Origin: an uncultured Veillonellaceae bacterium
Lineage (GTDB): Bacteria; Bacillota; Negativicutes; Veillonellales; Negativicoccaceae
DNA: 8,775 nucleotides
Assembly (NCBI GenBank): GCA_900556745.1
Contig: USPU01000034.1
Location: 1-8,775, forward strand
Reading direction: 5' to 3'
Shown: positions 1 through 5,627 of the stretch, one piece after another
How positions within the stretch are numbered: the stretch's first letter is position 1
How the letters are laid out: every line of letters begins with the position of its first letter
Notes under the pieces: model-generated
Database searches by the model: none
What the model was told of the DNA's origin: nothing
Seen by the model: the letters and a program-made list of their open reading frames with translations, nothing else
Program-made: the position numbers and the translations under genes

Positions 1-612
1 GGCAAAACATCGCGGAAAAAAGATATCGGCATGATGGCGATGAGCTACGGCTACATTTACGTAGCGCAAATCGCGATGGGCGCGAACCGCAATCAAGCCT
101 TGAAAGCGATCGCGGAGGCGGAAGCCTACCCCGGACCGTCATTGATCATCGCGTACTCGCCCTGTATCGCGCACGGCTTGAAAGCCGGCATGGGCATGAC
201 GCAGGAAGAATCGCGGCGCGCGGTGGCGTGCGGTTACTGGTGCAACTACCGTTTCGATCCGAGCCGGATCAAAAAGGGATTGAACCCGATGCAGATCGAT
301 TCGCGCGAACCGACCGAAAATTTCCGCGACTTCCTGATGGGCGAAGTGCGTTTCTCGGCGCTGGCAAAACTTTTCCCGGAAAAAGCGCAGGAACTCTTCG
401 CGAAAACCGAACTCGACGCGCGGATTCGTCGGCGCAGCTACTTGCGCTTGAAAGAATCTTGGGCGACCAACCTCGAAGAGGAAAAAGCGAGACTCGCGGA
501 CGCCGTGCAACAGACGCACAAGCCGACGGATGAAATTCAATACGAGGTGGAAAAAAACATTTCCGCTAAAGAACGCGCGGAAAAAGTCAAAGCCGCCATG
601 GAACAAATCTGA
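1..612 (+). CDS. nifJ: Pyruvate:ferredoxin (flavodoxin) oxidoreductase, C-terminal part
   Basis: This is the last 203 codons of a gene that begins before the window; the reading frame is open from base 1 and ends at TGA 610-612. The enzyme decarboxylates pyruvate oxidatively to acetyl-CoA and CO2 and passes electrons to ferredoxin or flavodoxin in the cytoplasm. The visible part is the end of the thiamine-diphosphate-binding domain and the C-terminal extension. Fragment residues 1-28 (GKTSRKKDIG, then MMAMSYGYIYVAQIAMGA) and SPCIAHG at 53-59, GYW at 78-80, EPTENF at 103-108 and GEVRF at 114-118 are family hallmarks. The ATG at 31 is internal and not a real start. The family is usually about 1,170-1,200 residues, so roughly a sixth is present. 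The final 45 or so residues form a charged, probably helical tail that seems longer than in many relatives. A terminator follows directly, so this is the end of its transcript. Confidence 0.95.
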   Translation, partial: GKTSRKKDIGMMAMSYGYIYVAQIAMGANRNQALKAIAEAEAYPGPSLIIAYSPCIAHGLKAGMGMTQEESRRAVACGYWCNYRFDPSRIKKGLNPMQIDSREPTENFRDFLMGEVRFSALAKLFPEKAQELFAKTELDARIRRRSYLRLKESWATNLEEEKARLADAVQQTHKPTDEIQYEVEKNISAKERAEKVKAAMEQI

Positions 613-620
613 TGTACAAC

Positions 621-648
621 AAAAAAGACCGCCGCGGCGGTCTTTTTT
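621..648 (+). terminator. Rho-independent terminator after nifJ
   Basis: Six A (621-626), then the perfect palindrome GACCGCCGCGGCGGTC (627-642), which can fold with a CGCG loop, then six T (643-648). It starts 8 bases after the nifJ stop codon. The A and T tracts make it symmetrical, so it could also stop transcription arriving on the minus strand. Confidence 0.93.
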
Positions 649-664
649 GGCGCGTTAATCAGCA

Positions 665-673
665 TGGTATAAT
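665..673 (+). promoter_or_regulatory. Extended -10 promoter for the first glycosyltransferase
   Basis: TGGTATAAT is a perfect extended -10 element (TGn plus TATAAT at 668-673). The position where a -35 would sit (about 645-650, TTTTGG) lies at the end of the nifJ terminator T tract and is a poor match, so the TGn motif probably carries recognition. Transcription would begin near 680, leaving a leader of about 32 bases before ATG 712. Confidence 0.75.
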
Positions 674-711
674 AAGTAAAATCAAGAAATCAGAGGACTT
701 GGGACAGCATT

Positions 712-1815
712 ATGGATCAGACAGGCATTCAAAATAAAATTAAAAACGCGCGCCACGCGCTCGTTCTTTTGCCGATGGCGCTGGGTGATTTTACCTATTG
801 GCAGTTGGTCTTGCGCACGTTCACGGAACAATACCCGCAGTTGCGGTTGGACTTGATGCCGGACGAATACTTTATCAATACGCATTTTCATAGGGGCTCC
901 GGCGCGCTCGTCAATCCGATCATCTGCGATTGGGCGGCGCAAACGGGTGTTTTCCATGATGTATACGCGGATCTCTATACGGGAGATTCGGAGGCGGCGT
1001 TGGCGCGGGCGAAAAAAGTCGGTTATGATGTCGTCTTCGTCATGTCGAGCCGCGGCCGTCTGCCCGTCGCGGAGGCGGCGCGCGCGTTATTTCCGAAAGC
1101 GACGATTGTCTCATGGTCGTTGCACGAACGCTGGTTTAAATTCGGCGCGGATCGACGGCGGTTTGAAAAGGCCGTCGATTTTATCGTGCCGGAAAATCCG
1201 CAACGATTTAAAAAAATCATTCAAAATTACAATTACTTTTTCCAAACGGCGGCGCGGATGCCGACGTACGATTGGGCGGAGCGGGCGGCGCTGACCGTGC
1301 CGGAAGAGGCGCTGGAACGCGCGCGGCGTTGGCGCGAGGAGCGGGGCATCGCGGAAACGGCGCCGCTTTATTTCATTAACCCGTTCGCGAAAAATAAAAA
1401 ACGCACGTGGCCGTTGCCGAAAGTGGCGGCGCTGATCCGCGCGCTCAGCGAGCGACCGGAATTTCAACAGGCGGTCTTTCTGATCAACGGTTTACCGAGC
1501 GATCAGGACGCGATTGCGGCGCTGGTTCGCGACGGGCAGTTGCCGCGTACTTACGGTTTCACGGCGGATCAAGGCTTTTGGGACTTGCCGGCGATGCTTG
1601 CCCACAGTCGTCTGGTCATTTCCGTGGAAACGGCGATCATGCATATCGCGTCATTATTGCACCGCCCGCAAATTATTCTGATGCGGTTAAAAAATCCGGA
1701 ATGGGTACCGGTCAATGAAAAGGAACTCCGCATTATTTGGAATCGCAAACGGCGTCACCATATTAAAGATATCGAAGTCGCGGAAGTAATCGAAGAAATT
1801 ATAAATGAGCAATAA
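712..1815 (+). CDS. Glycosyltransferase family 9 protein (heptosyltransferase-like)
   Basis: The 367-residue product resembles ADP-heptose:LPS heptosyltransferases, which add sugars to the LPS inner core at the cytoplasmic face of the inner membrane. The N-terminal Rossmann domain opens with LVLLPMALGDFTYWQLVLR (residues 17-35), matching the usual 'ALGD...P.LR' start. The C-terminal donor-binding domain has INPFAKNKKRTWPL (222-235), corresponding to the 'NPG...K.WP' motif, and ISVETAIMHIASLLHRP (303-319), corresponding to 'DTGPMHLA..LGTP'; Glu306 replaces the usual Asp. There is no signal peptide or membrane helix. The start at 712 lacks a well-placed ribosome binding site: AGAGGA (692-697) is 14 bases away and only GGGA (701-704) is nearer, so translation may be modest. 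It has its own promoter and terminator and converges on a second family-9 gene. The acceptor and donor sugars cannot be read from the sequence. Confidence 0.85.
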   Translation: MDQTGIQNKIKNARHALVLLPMALGDFTYWQLVLRTFTEQYPQLRLDLMPDEYFINTHFHRGSGALVNPIICDWAAQTGVFHDVYADLYTGDSEAALARAKKVGYDVVFVMSSRGRLPVAEAARALFPKATIVSWSLHERWFKFGADRRRFEKAVDFIVPENPQRFKKIIQNYNYFFQTAARMPTYDWAERAALTVPEEALERARRWREERGIAETAPLYFINPFAKNKKRTWPLPKVAALIRALSERPEFQQAVFLINGLPSDQDAIAALVRDGQLPRTYGFTADQGFWDLPAMLAHSRLVISVETAIMHIASLLHRPQIILMRLKNPEWVPVNEKELRIIWNRKRRHHIKDIEVAEVIEEIINEQ

Positions 1816-1839
1816 AAAATCCCCGTACGGGGATTTTTT
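1814..1839. terminator. Bidirectional terminator shared by two convergent genes
   Basis: This is a perfect 26-bp palindrome: six A (1814-1819), TCCCCGTACGGGGA (1820-1833) and six T (1834-1839). It gives a GC-rich hairpin followed by a U tract on both strands. It overlaps the stop codons of both neighbours: TAA 1813-1815 on the plus strand and TAA 1840-1838 on the minus strand. Confidence 0.93.
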
Positions 1840-3010
1840 ATTGCGGCTGGGTGACGTCCGCCGCGGCTTGGTTCAGCAAGGCGGCGAGCTCTTTGCGTTT
1901 GGTCGCGTTGAAAGTCGTATACAGCATTTTCGGCGTAAACTTGCCGTGTTTTCTGCGTTCCTGTCGCTTGTAGAGACTGTAACGCCAGCGCCGCAAGGTG
2001 CGCATGATGACACTTCCGGAACGAATATATTCTTTCGCTTCGTTCATGACAAAATGGTAATGCGGTTGCTTGAGCGATCCCCAACGCTGCCAGCAGTGGT
2101 TGGGTTCGCAGCCGAAAACGCCGACAACGGGCGTGCCTTGCGTCCACGCCAAATGGAAAGTGCCGGTGGACGGTCCGAGGAAAAGGTCGCAACGCTGAAT
2201 GACGGCGGCCGCATGGAAAATCGAGCGATGATTGGCGAAAATCGTCACCGGTTTCTGCAGACGGTCATTGATCGCTTGGCAAAAAGCGTATTCATCAAAG
2301 GGCAAATGCGTATCCACTAAAATATCACGCGGCGCCTGCTTCGGACGATAGCAACCGAGCAAAATCATCCAGTCGGGATGGGCGTCCTGAAAGTCCTGCA
2401 ATACCTCCGCCCATGCTTCGATCGGTAAGGTCATGCCGGAACCGCCCATGGCGGGACTGACGAAAAGCGCGGGCGAGGTAACGGCTTCACGCGCCCAAAA
2501 TTCCGCCGCCGTCGCTTTTTCCTCCGCCGTCAGCGGAATGGTGAAGTCGTCCGTGCGCGCGTTATGGTAACGCTCCGCGTCGACATGCTCCAAGATCTCC
2601 AACGTGTATTGCGCTTCATGTTGCATTTCGTCCAAGTGATTGTAGTGAAAGCGATTTTGGACAAAACCTTGCGGATATACGTCTTGATTGTGCTGCGAGT
2701 TGCGCTGAATTCCCATCTTGTACGGTATATTGAGTTCCAGAATAAGCTCGGACGCCGGACGAAAATCATGCAATGAAATCAACATGTCGTAATGGCGTTC
2801 ATTTAATAACTTTACAAGCTCGTCATGCGAATACTCATCGGCGCAAAGAATCTCATCGACCGAGTGAATACGTTCGATAATCGGGCGAGTGTACGTGTTG
2901 GCAAGCGCCGTGATTTCCGCGTCGGGATACATGCGCCGGAGGGTGCGAAACGACGGCACGGTCATCAAGGTGTCGCCGATTTTATCCATGCGGATGGCAA
3001 GAATTTTCAT
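1838..3010 (-). CDS. Glycosyltransferase family 9 (ADP-heptose:LPS heptosyltransferase-like)
   Basis: The 390-residue protein is a canonical family-9 glycosyltransferase, probably moving heptose or a related sugar from a nucleotide donor to LPS core at the inner face of the cytoplasmic membrane. It begins MKILAIRMDKIGDTLMTVPS (1-20), the classic heptosyltransferase N terminus. The C-terminal domain has LFVSPAMGGSGMTLP (182-196), the counterpart of 'PGA...KRWP', and the donor-site signature DLFLGPSTGTFHLAWTQGTP (275-294) followed by VVGVFG (295-300). After this comes a tail of about 90 residues with a strongly basic stretch (337-361: eleven Arg/Lys), which might help it hold the membrane; that is inference. 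ATG 3010-3008 is preceded by AAGGAG (3021-3016) at 5-base spacing. It is a different subtype from its convergent neighbour, with little similarity outside the shared motifs. The exact sugar and acceptor are unknown. Confidence 0.9.
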   Translation of the reverse strand: MKILAIRMDKIGDTLMTVPSFRTLRRMYPDAEITALANTYTRPIIERIHSVDEILCADEYSHDELVKLLNERHYDMLISLHDFRPASELILELNIPYKMGIQRNSQHNQDVYPQGFVQNRFHYNHLDEMQHEAQYTLEILEHVDAERYHNARTDDFTIPLTAEEKATAAEFWAREAVTSPALFVSPAMGGSGMTLPIEAWAEVLQDFQDAHPDWMILLGCYRPKQAPRDILVDTHLPFDEYAFCQAINDRLQKPVTIFANHRSIFHAAAVIQRCDLFLGPSTGTFHLAWTQGTPVVGVFGCEPNHCWQRWGSLKQPHYHFVMNEAKEYIRSGSVIMRTLRRWRYSLYKRQERRKHGKFTPKMLYTTFNATKRKELAALLNQAAADVTQPQ

Positions 3011-3049
3011 ATATGCTCCTTACGGTAATAAATAACAGATATTTATAGT

Positions 3050-3076
3050 ATTATACCACGCAAAAAAGACCGTCAA
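3050..3076 (-). promoter_or_regulatory. Promoter of the minus-strand heptosyltransferase gene
   Basis: Read on the minus strand, TGGTATAAT (3058-3050) is a perfect extended -10. TTGACG (3076-3071) is a five-of-six -35 match, though the spacer is only 15 bp. The -35 lies inside the hairpin of the upstream helicase terminator. Transcription would start near 3043, giving a leader of about 33 bases. Confidence 0.75.
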
Positions 3077-3090
3077 GTGACGGTCTTTTT
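3062..3090 (-). terminator. Terminator of the DEAD-box helicase gene
   Basis: The hairpin is GACCGTC (3068-3074), loop AAGT, GACGGTC (3079-3085), a 7-bp stem. On the minus strand it is followed by six U (plus-strand A 3067-3062). It begins 2 bases after the helicase stop codon (TAA 3094-3092). Five T (3086-3090) on the other side make it nearly symmetrical. Confidence 0.9.
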
Positions 3091-3091
3091 G

Positions 3092-4387
3092 TTATCGGGA
3101 GGAACGTTTGCCGCGCGACGCGCCGCGTTTGCGTTCGTTTTTCGGCGCGGCTTTACGGCGCTGGCGAAGGTTGCCGCCGGCATGCTGCTGCTTGTGTTCT
3201 TTGTCCTTGGTCGGTTTGTATTGACCGGGCAGGACTACTTTGCGACGAGCGGCGCGCGGTTTCTTGACCTTGACGTTGCCGTCGTGATCGTATTTGACCA
3301 GCGGCTGCTCGATGCGCGCTTCAATGCGCCGCAGTTTGCCGATATCGCGCGGCGTGACATAGCTGATGGCCATGCCGGTGGCGCCGGCGCGACCGGTGCG
3401 GCCGATGCGATGAATGTAGTAGTCGGTATCGCCGGGGATATCGTAGTTGAATACATGGGTGACGCCTTCCACGTCAATGCCGCGTGCGGCGATATCGGAG
3501 GCGACGAGGTAGGCGATGCGGCCTTTGGCGAATTCGCGCAGAATACGGTTGCGCGCGCTTTGGGGCAGGTTGCCGTGCAATTCTTCGACGGATAAATGCG
3601 CCGCCAAGAGTTCGCGCGTCAGTTCCGCGGCGCGATCTTTCGTGTTGCAAAAGATGACGGCTAAAAACGGATTCATTTCACGCAAATGACGGATCAGAAG
3701 ATCCGTTTTTTCTTCTTCTTTTACCATGTAGACGCGCTGTTCAATCGTATCCAAGACGAGACGTCCCGCGCCGGCGGCGAGTTGCGCCGGTTTTTGCATG
3801 GCGGTTTTGGCGAGGTTGCGAATTTCTTTCGGCAAGGTGGCGGAAAAGAGCAGCAGTTGCCGCGAGCGCGCCACGGCGTTTAAGATGGTGCGAACGTCTT
3901 GCAGAAAGCCCATGGCGAGCATCTGATCGGCTTCGTCCAAAACGATTTGCCGGACCGAAATCAAGGTCAGGGCGTCACGGCGGTAATGGTCGAGAATGCG
4001 CCCGGGCGTGCCGATGACGAGTTGCGGACGGCGTTTGAGTTTGGCGAGTTGGTTTTCGAGCGTTTGGCCGCCGGTGATGGAGACCATGTCGACGCCGACC
4101 GCGTCGGCGAGCGGCCGCGCGACGGCGGCGATTTGCCGCGCGAGTTCGCGCGTCGGGGTGATGATCAGCGCCTGTTCTTTGGCTTCGTCCGAACGAATGC
4201 GTTGCAAAATGGGCAACAAAAAGGCGAGCGTTTTTCCCGTGCCGGTACGGCTTTGGGCGAGTATGTCCCGTCCTTTGAATACGGTCGGGATCGCTTGCAC
4301 TTGAATTTCCGTCGGGGTCGTGATGCCGCGCTTGGTTAATACGTCGGCGAGTTCGGGGACCACTCCCAAATCGGTAAATGTGGGCAT
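3092..4387 (-). CDS. DEAD-box ATP-dependent RNA helicase (CshA/RhlE-like)
   Basis: The 431-residue cytoplasmic helicase uses ATP to unwind short RNA duplexes; relatives act in ribosome assembly, cold adaptation and mRNA decay. Domain 1 shows the Q motif (Phe4, TPTEIQ 24-29), Walker A SRTGTGKT (46-53), PTRELA (78-83), GG (106-107), TPGR (127-130), DEAD (151-154) and SAT (182-184). Domain 2 shows FCNTK (246-250), ASDIAARGID (296-305) and HRIGRTGR (326-333). All catalytic motifs are intact. A Lys/Arg-rich low-complexity tail (about 374-431) probably binds RNA; no separate RNA-recognition fold is apparent, so assignment to CshA, CshB or RhlE is not secure. ATG 4387-4385 follows AAAGGAG (4400-4394) at 6-base spacing. 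The gene has its own extended -10 promoter, a 5' leader of about 56 bases with a hairpin, and its own terminator, so it is probably transcribed alone. Confidence 0.95.
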   Translation of the reverse strand: MPTFTDLGVVPELADVLTKRGITTPTEIQVQAIPTVFKGRDILAQSRTGTGKTLAFLLPILQRIRSDEAKEQALIITPTRELARQIAAVARPLADAVGVDMVSITGGQTLENQLAKLKRRPQLVIGTPGRILDHYRRDALTLISVRQIVLDEADQMLAMGFLQDVRTILNAVARSRQLLLFSATLPKEIRNLAKTAMQKPAQLAAGAGRLVLDTIEQRVYMVKEEEKTDLLIRHLREMNPFLAVIFCNTKDRAAELTRELLAAHLSVEELHGNLPQSARNRILREFAKGRIAYLVASDIAARGIDVEGVTHVFNYDIPGDTDYYIHRIGRTGRAGATGMAISYVTPRDIGKLRRIEARIEQPLVKYDHDGNVKVKKPRAARRKVVLPGQYKPTKDKEHKQQHAGGNLRQRRKAAPKNERKRGASRGKRSSR

Positions 4388-4403
4388 AATTTTCTCCTTT
4401 TAA

Positions 4404-4418
4404 GTCGTCGGGGACGAC
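4404..4418 (-). promoter_or_regulatory. Hairpin in the helicase 5' leader, next to the ribosome binding site
   Basis: GTCGTC (4404-4409), a 3-base loop and GACGAC (4413-4418) form a perfect 6-bp stem in the transcribed leader. It ends 3 bases before the AAAGGAG ribosome binding site. It could affect ribosome access or message stability, as leaders of cold-induced helicases often do, but the sequence shows only the fold. Confidence 0.45.
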
Positions 4419-4449
4419 AATACCATTTCATAACGATGAATTTACTTTT

Positions 4450-4458
4450 ATTATAGCA
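4450..4458 (-). promoter_or_regulatory. Extended -10 promoter of the helicase gene
   Basis: On the minus strand TGCTATAAT (4458-4450) is a perfect extended -10. The -35 region (near 4478-4473, GGCGAA) is a poor match. The start point would be near 4443, about 56 bases before the ATG. Confidence 0.72.
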
Positions 4459-4500
4459 TGCAGAGCCGCCGTTTCGCCCGCGCGTTCGCGACCGTTCGAC

Positions 4501-4580
4501 AGAAACGCGAGCGCTTGACAGCGTACGGGAGAAACGTTCTCAGAGAGGTATCATTTTCTTGTCATTGTTTATTAGAAACG
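4501..4580 (+). repeat. Three AGAAACG direct repeats in the divergent intergenic region
   Basis: AGAAACG occurs at 4501-4507, 4530-4536 and 4574-4580. The third copy lies in the spacer between the -35 and -10 of the membrane protein promoter. The second is part of an inverted repeat GAGAAACGTTCTC (4529-4541). An inverted six-base copy (CGTTTC, 4470-4475) lies near the helicase -35 position. The placement suggests an operator, but GAAACG is also frequent in the coding DNA here (Glu-Thr codons), so chance is possible. Confidence 0.35.
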
Positions 4581-4592
4581 AGATAGTATAAT
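4565..4592 (+). promoter_or_regulatory. Promoter of the membrane protein gene
   Basis: TATAAT (4587-4592) is a perfect -10; TTGTTT (4565-4570) is a weak -35 at 16-bp spacing. There is no TGn extension. Transcription would begin near 4599, so the message starts essentially at the AAAGGAG ribosome binding site and has a very short leader. Confidence 0.65.
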
Positions 4593-4610
4593 ACACGCAA
4601 AGGAGTTATG

Positions 4611-5468
4611 ATGAAACACAATTGGCTGATCCGCACAACTTGGTTTTGGCTGTTGGCGAGTGTTCCCTCGCTGGCGGTATATCTTTGGGATCCCCAAGCG
4701 ACGGGGTACTTCTTTTTGGTGTTCGCGTTTTGCGGTTGGTTCGGTCCGCTCGTTATCGATCTGGTCGGACGACCGGTGGAGCGTTTGCGGCACGCGGCGG
4801 TTTACACGTTGTGGTGGATTTGCCAAATGGCTTTTGTAGCGGGCGCGATGATGGCGGCAGAGGAAATCATCATTGATGTCGCAAGCGTCGCGGAAACGCT
4901 CGGCAAAGCGGGGCTTCTCGCGCTGCTGCAGTTCGCGTTGGTGTTGGTGGCGGAAGTGCTGACGCAGCTGGTGTTGGCGGGCTATCAAAAGTTGCGCGGC
5001 TTCGCGCGTGATTACGCCGCCTGCGCTTTTTTCCTCGCTTGGATTCCCAATCTGTTGCCGCCGGCGTATTTCGGCGGGTTTGAAATGTTTCATTACTACC
5101 GCGCAGCGGAGCCGTACGCGATGACCGTGCTGCTCGGCTTTTTGGCGCTCATCGCTTGGATGCGGATGGGCGAGATTCTGCTGGCGGCGTTCGTTTTTCC
5201 GGCGTTTTTTTTCGTCGGTCAAGCGGGAGAACGGACACGGCGCGCGTTGCTGGCGATGGTCGGCACGGTCGTCTACCTGGGCTTGCGTTGGCTGGCCGAT
5301 TACTGGGTGCTGGTGCAGTCACCGGAAATGATTCCGTGGCATACCGTTTTCTCCGGATATGCGGCGACAGCCGTTGTCGATTTTGTCATTGTCGCGATGG
5401 CGGTGGCGGTCGTGCGTTGCGTGCTTTATTACCAAACCAAAGAGGCGGGGGAGTATCGCTCCGCGTAA
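4611..5468 (+). CDS. Multi-pass integral membrane protein of unknown function
   Basis: I do not recognise a family. The 285-residue product is very hydrophobic and rich in Trp, Phe and Ala, with about eight or nine likely membrane segments. In numbering from the second Met these are near 9-26, 32-52, 62-81, 100-123, 136-152, 169-182, 188-203, 211-228 and 250-272. Short basic loops (such as RPVERLRH near 54-61 and ERTRR near 207-211) suggest cytoplasmic sides. An acidic patch (EEIIID, 84-89) interrupts the third segment region and might be functional. No transporter signature, ATPase motif or soluble domain is visible. Two ATG codons lie in tandem at 4608 and 4611; I chose 4611 because AAAGGAG (4599-4605) is then 5 bases away, against 2 for 4608. 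It has its own promoter and terminator and is divergent from the helicase, so neighbours give no clear hint of its role. Confidence 0.85.
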   Translation: MKHNWLIRTTWFWLLASVPSLAVYLWDPQATGYFFLVFAFCGWFGPLVIDLVGRPVERLRHAAVYTLWWICQMAFVAGAMMAAEEIIIDVASVAETLGKAGLLALLQFALVLVAEVLTQLVLAGYQKLRGFARDYAACAFFLAWIPNLLPPAYFGGFEMFHYYRAAEPYAMTVLLGFLALIAWMRMGEILLAAFVFPAFFFVGQAGERTRRALLAMVGTVVYLGLRWLADYWVLVQSPEMIPWHTVFSGYAATAVVDFVIVAMAVAVVRCVLYYQTKEAGEYRSA

Positions 5469-5483
5469 AATATTTCACTGATC

Positions 5484-5525
5484 GGGCTTCAAAGCGTGCC
5501 GCCATGCACGCTTTGAAGCCCTTTT
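5484..5525 (+). terminator. Long-stem terminator after the membrane protein gene
   Basis: A perfect 16-bp stem (5484-5499 with 5506-5521) and a 6-base loop CGCCAT are followed by only four T (5522-5525). It starts 16 bases after the stop codon. The stem is much longer and the U tract shorter than in the other terminators of this window, so it may also protect the 3' end of the message. Confidence 0.8.
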
Positions 5526-5571
5526 CATTTGCTCTTGCAAGCTTTTTAGTATACAATACATAGATGAATAT

Positions 5572-5599
5572 TTGTCCCTCGCTGCGGGGATTACATAAT
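5572..5599 (+). promoter_or_regulatory. Probable promoter of glmS-trpS
   Basis: The best pair is TTGTCC (5572-5577) and CATAAT (5594-5599) with a 16-bp spacer, giving a start near 5606 and a leader of about 22 bases. An alternative is TTGCTC (5529-5534) and TACAAT (5552-5557) at 17 bp, with a start near 5564; the leader would then contain a small hairpin (TCCC 5575-5578 with GGGA 5587-5590). Neither is a strong consensus. Confidence 0.45.
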
Positions 5600-5627
5600 A
5601 GATTAGGATAAAGAAGGAGGCACATTT

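Noticed and set aside
1805..2320. Open frame of 171 codons on the plus strand
   Set aside because: It starts in the last codons of the first transferase, reads through the terminator and is antisense to the clearly coding minus-strand heptosyltransferase; no family similarity is seen.
3077..3595. Open frame of 172 codons on the plus strand
   Set aside because: It lies antisense to the helicase with intact DEAD-box motifs on the other strand, has no ribosome binding site and a biased composition; it reflects GC-rich codons read backwards.
4608..4610. First of the two tandem ATG codons as start of the membrane protein
   Set aside because: It is only 2 bases from the AAAGGAG ribosome binding site, while the next ATG at 4611 has a workable 5-base spacing. 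The difference is one residue, so this is a preference only.
4572..5222. Open frame of 216 codons on the minus strand
   Set aside because: It is antisense to the membrane protein gene, is extremely rich in Arg, Gln and His, and lacks a ribosome binding site; the plus-strand frame has a promoter, ribosome binding site and coherent hydrophobic segments.
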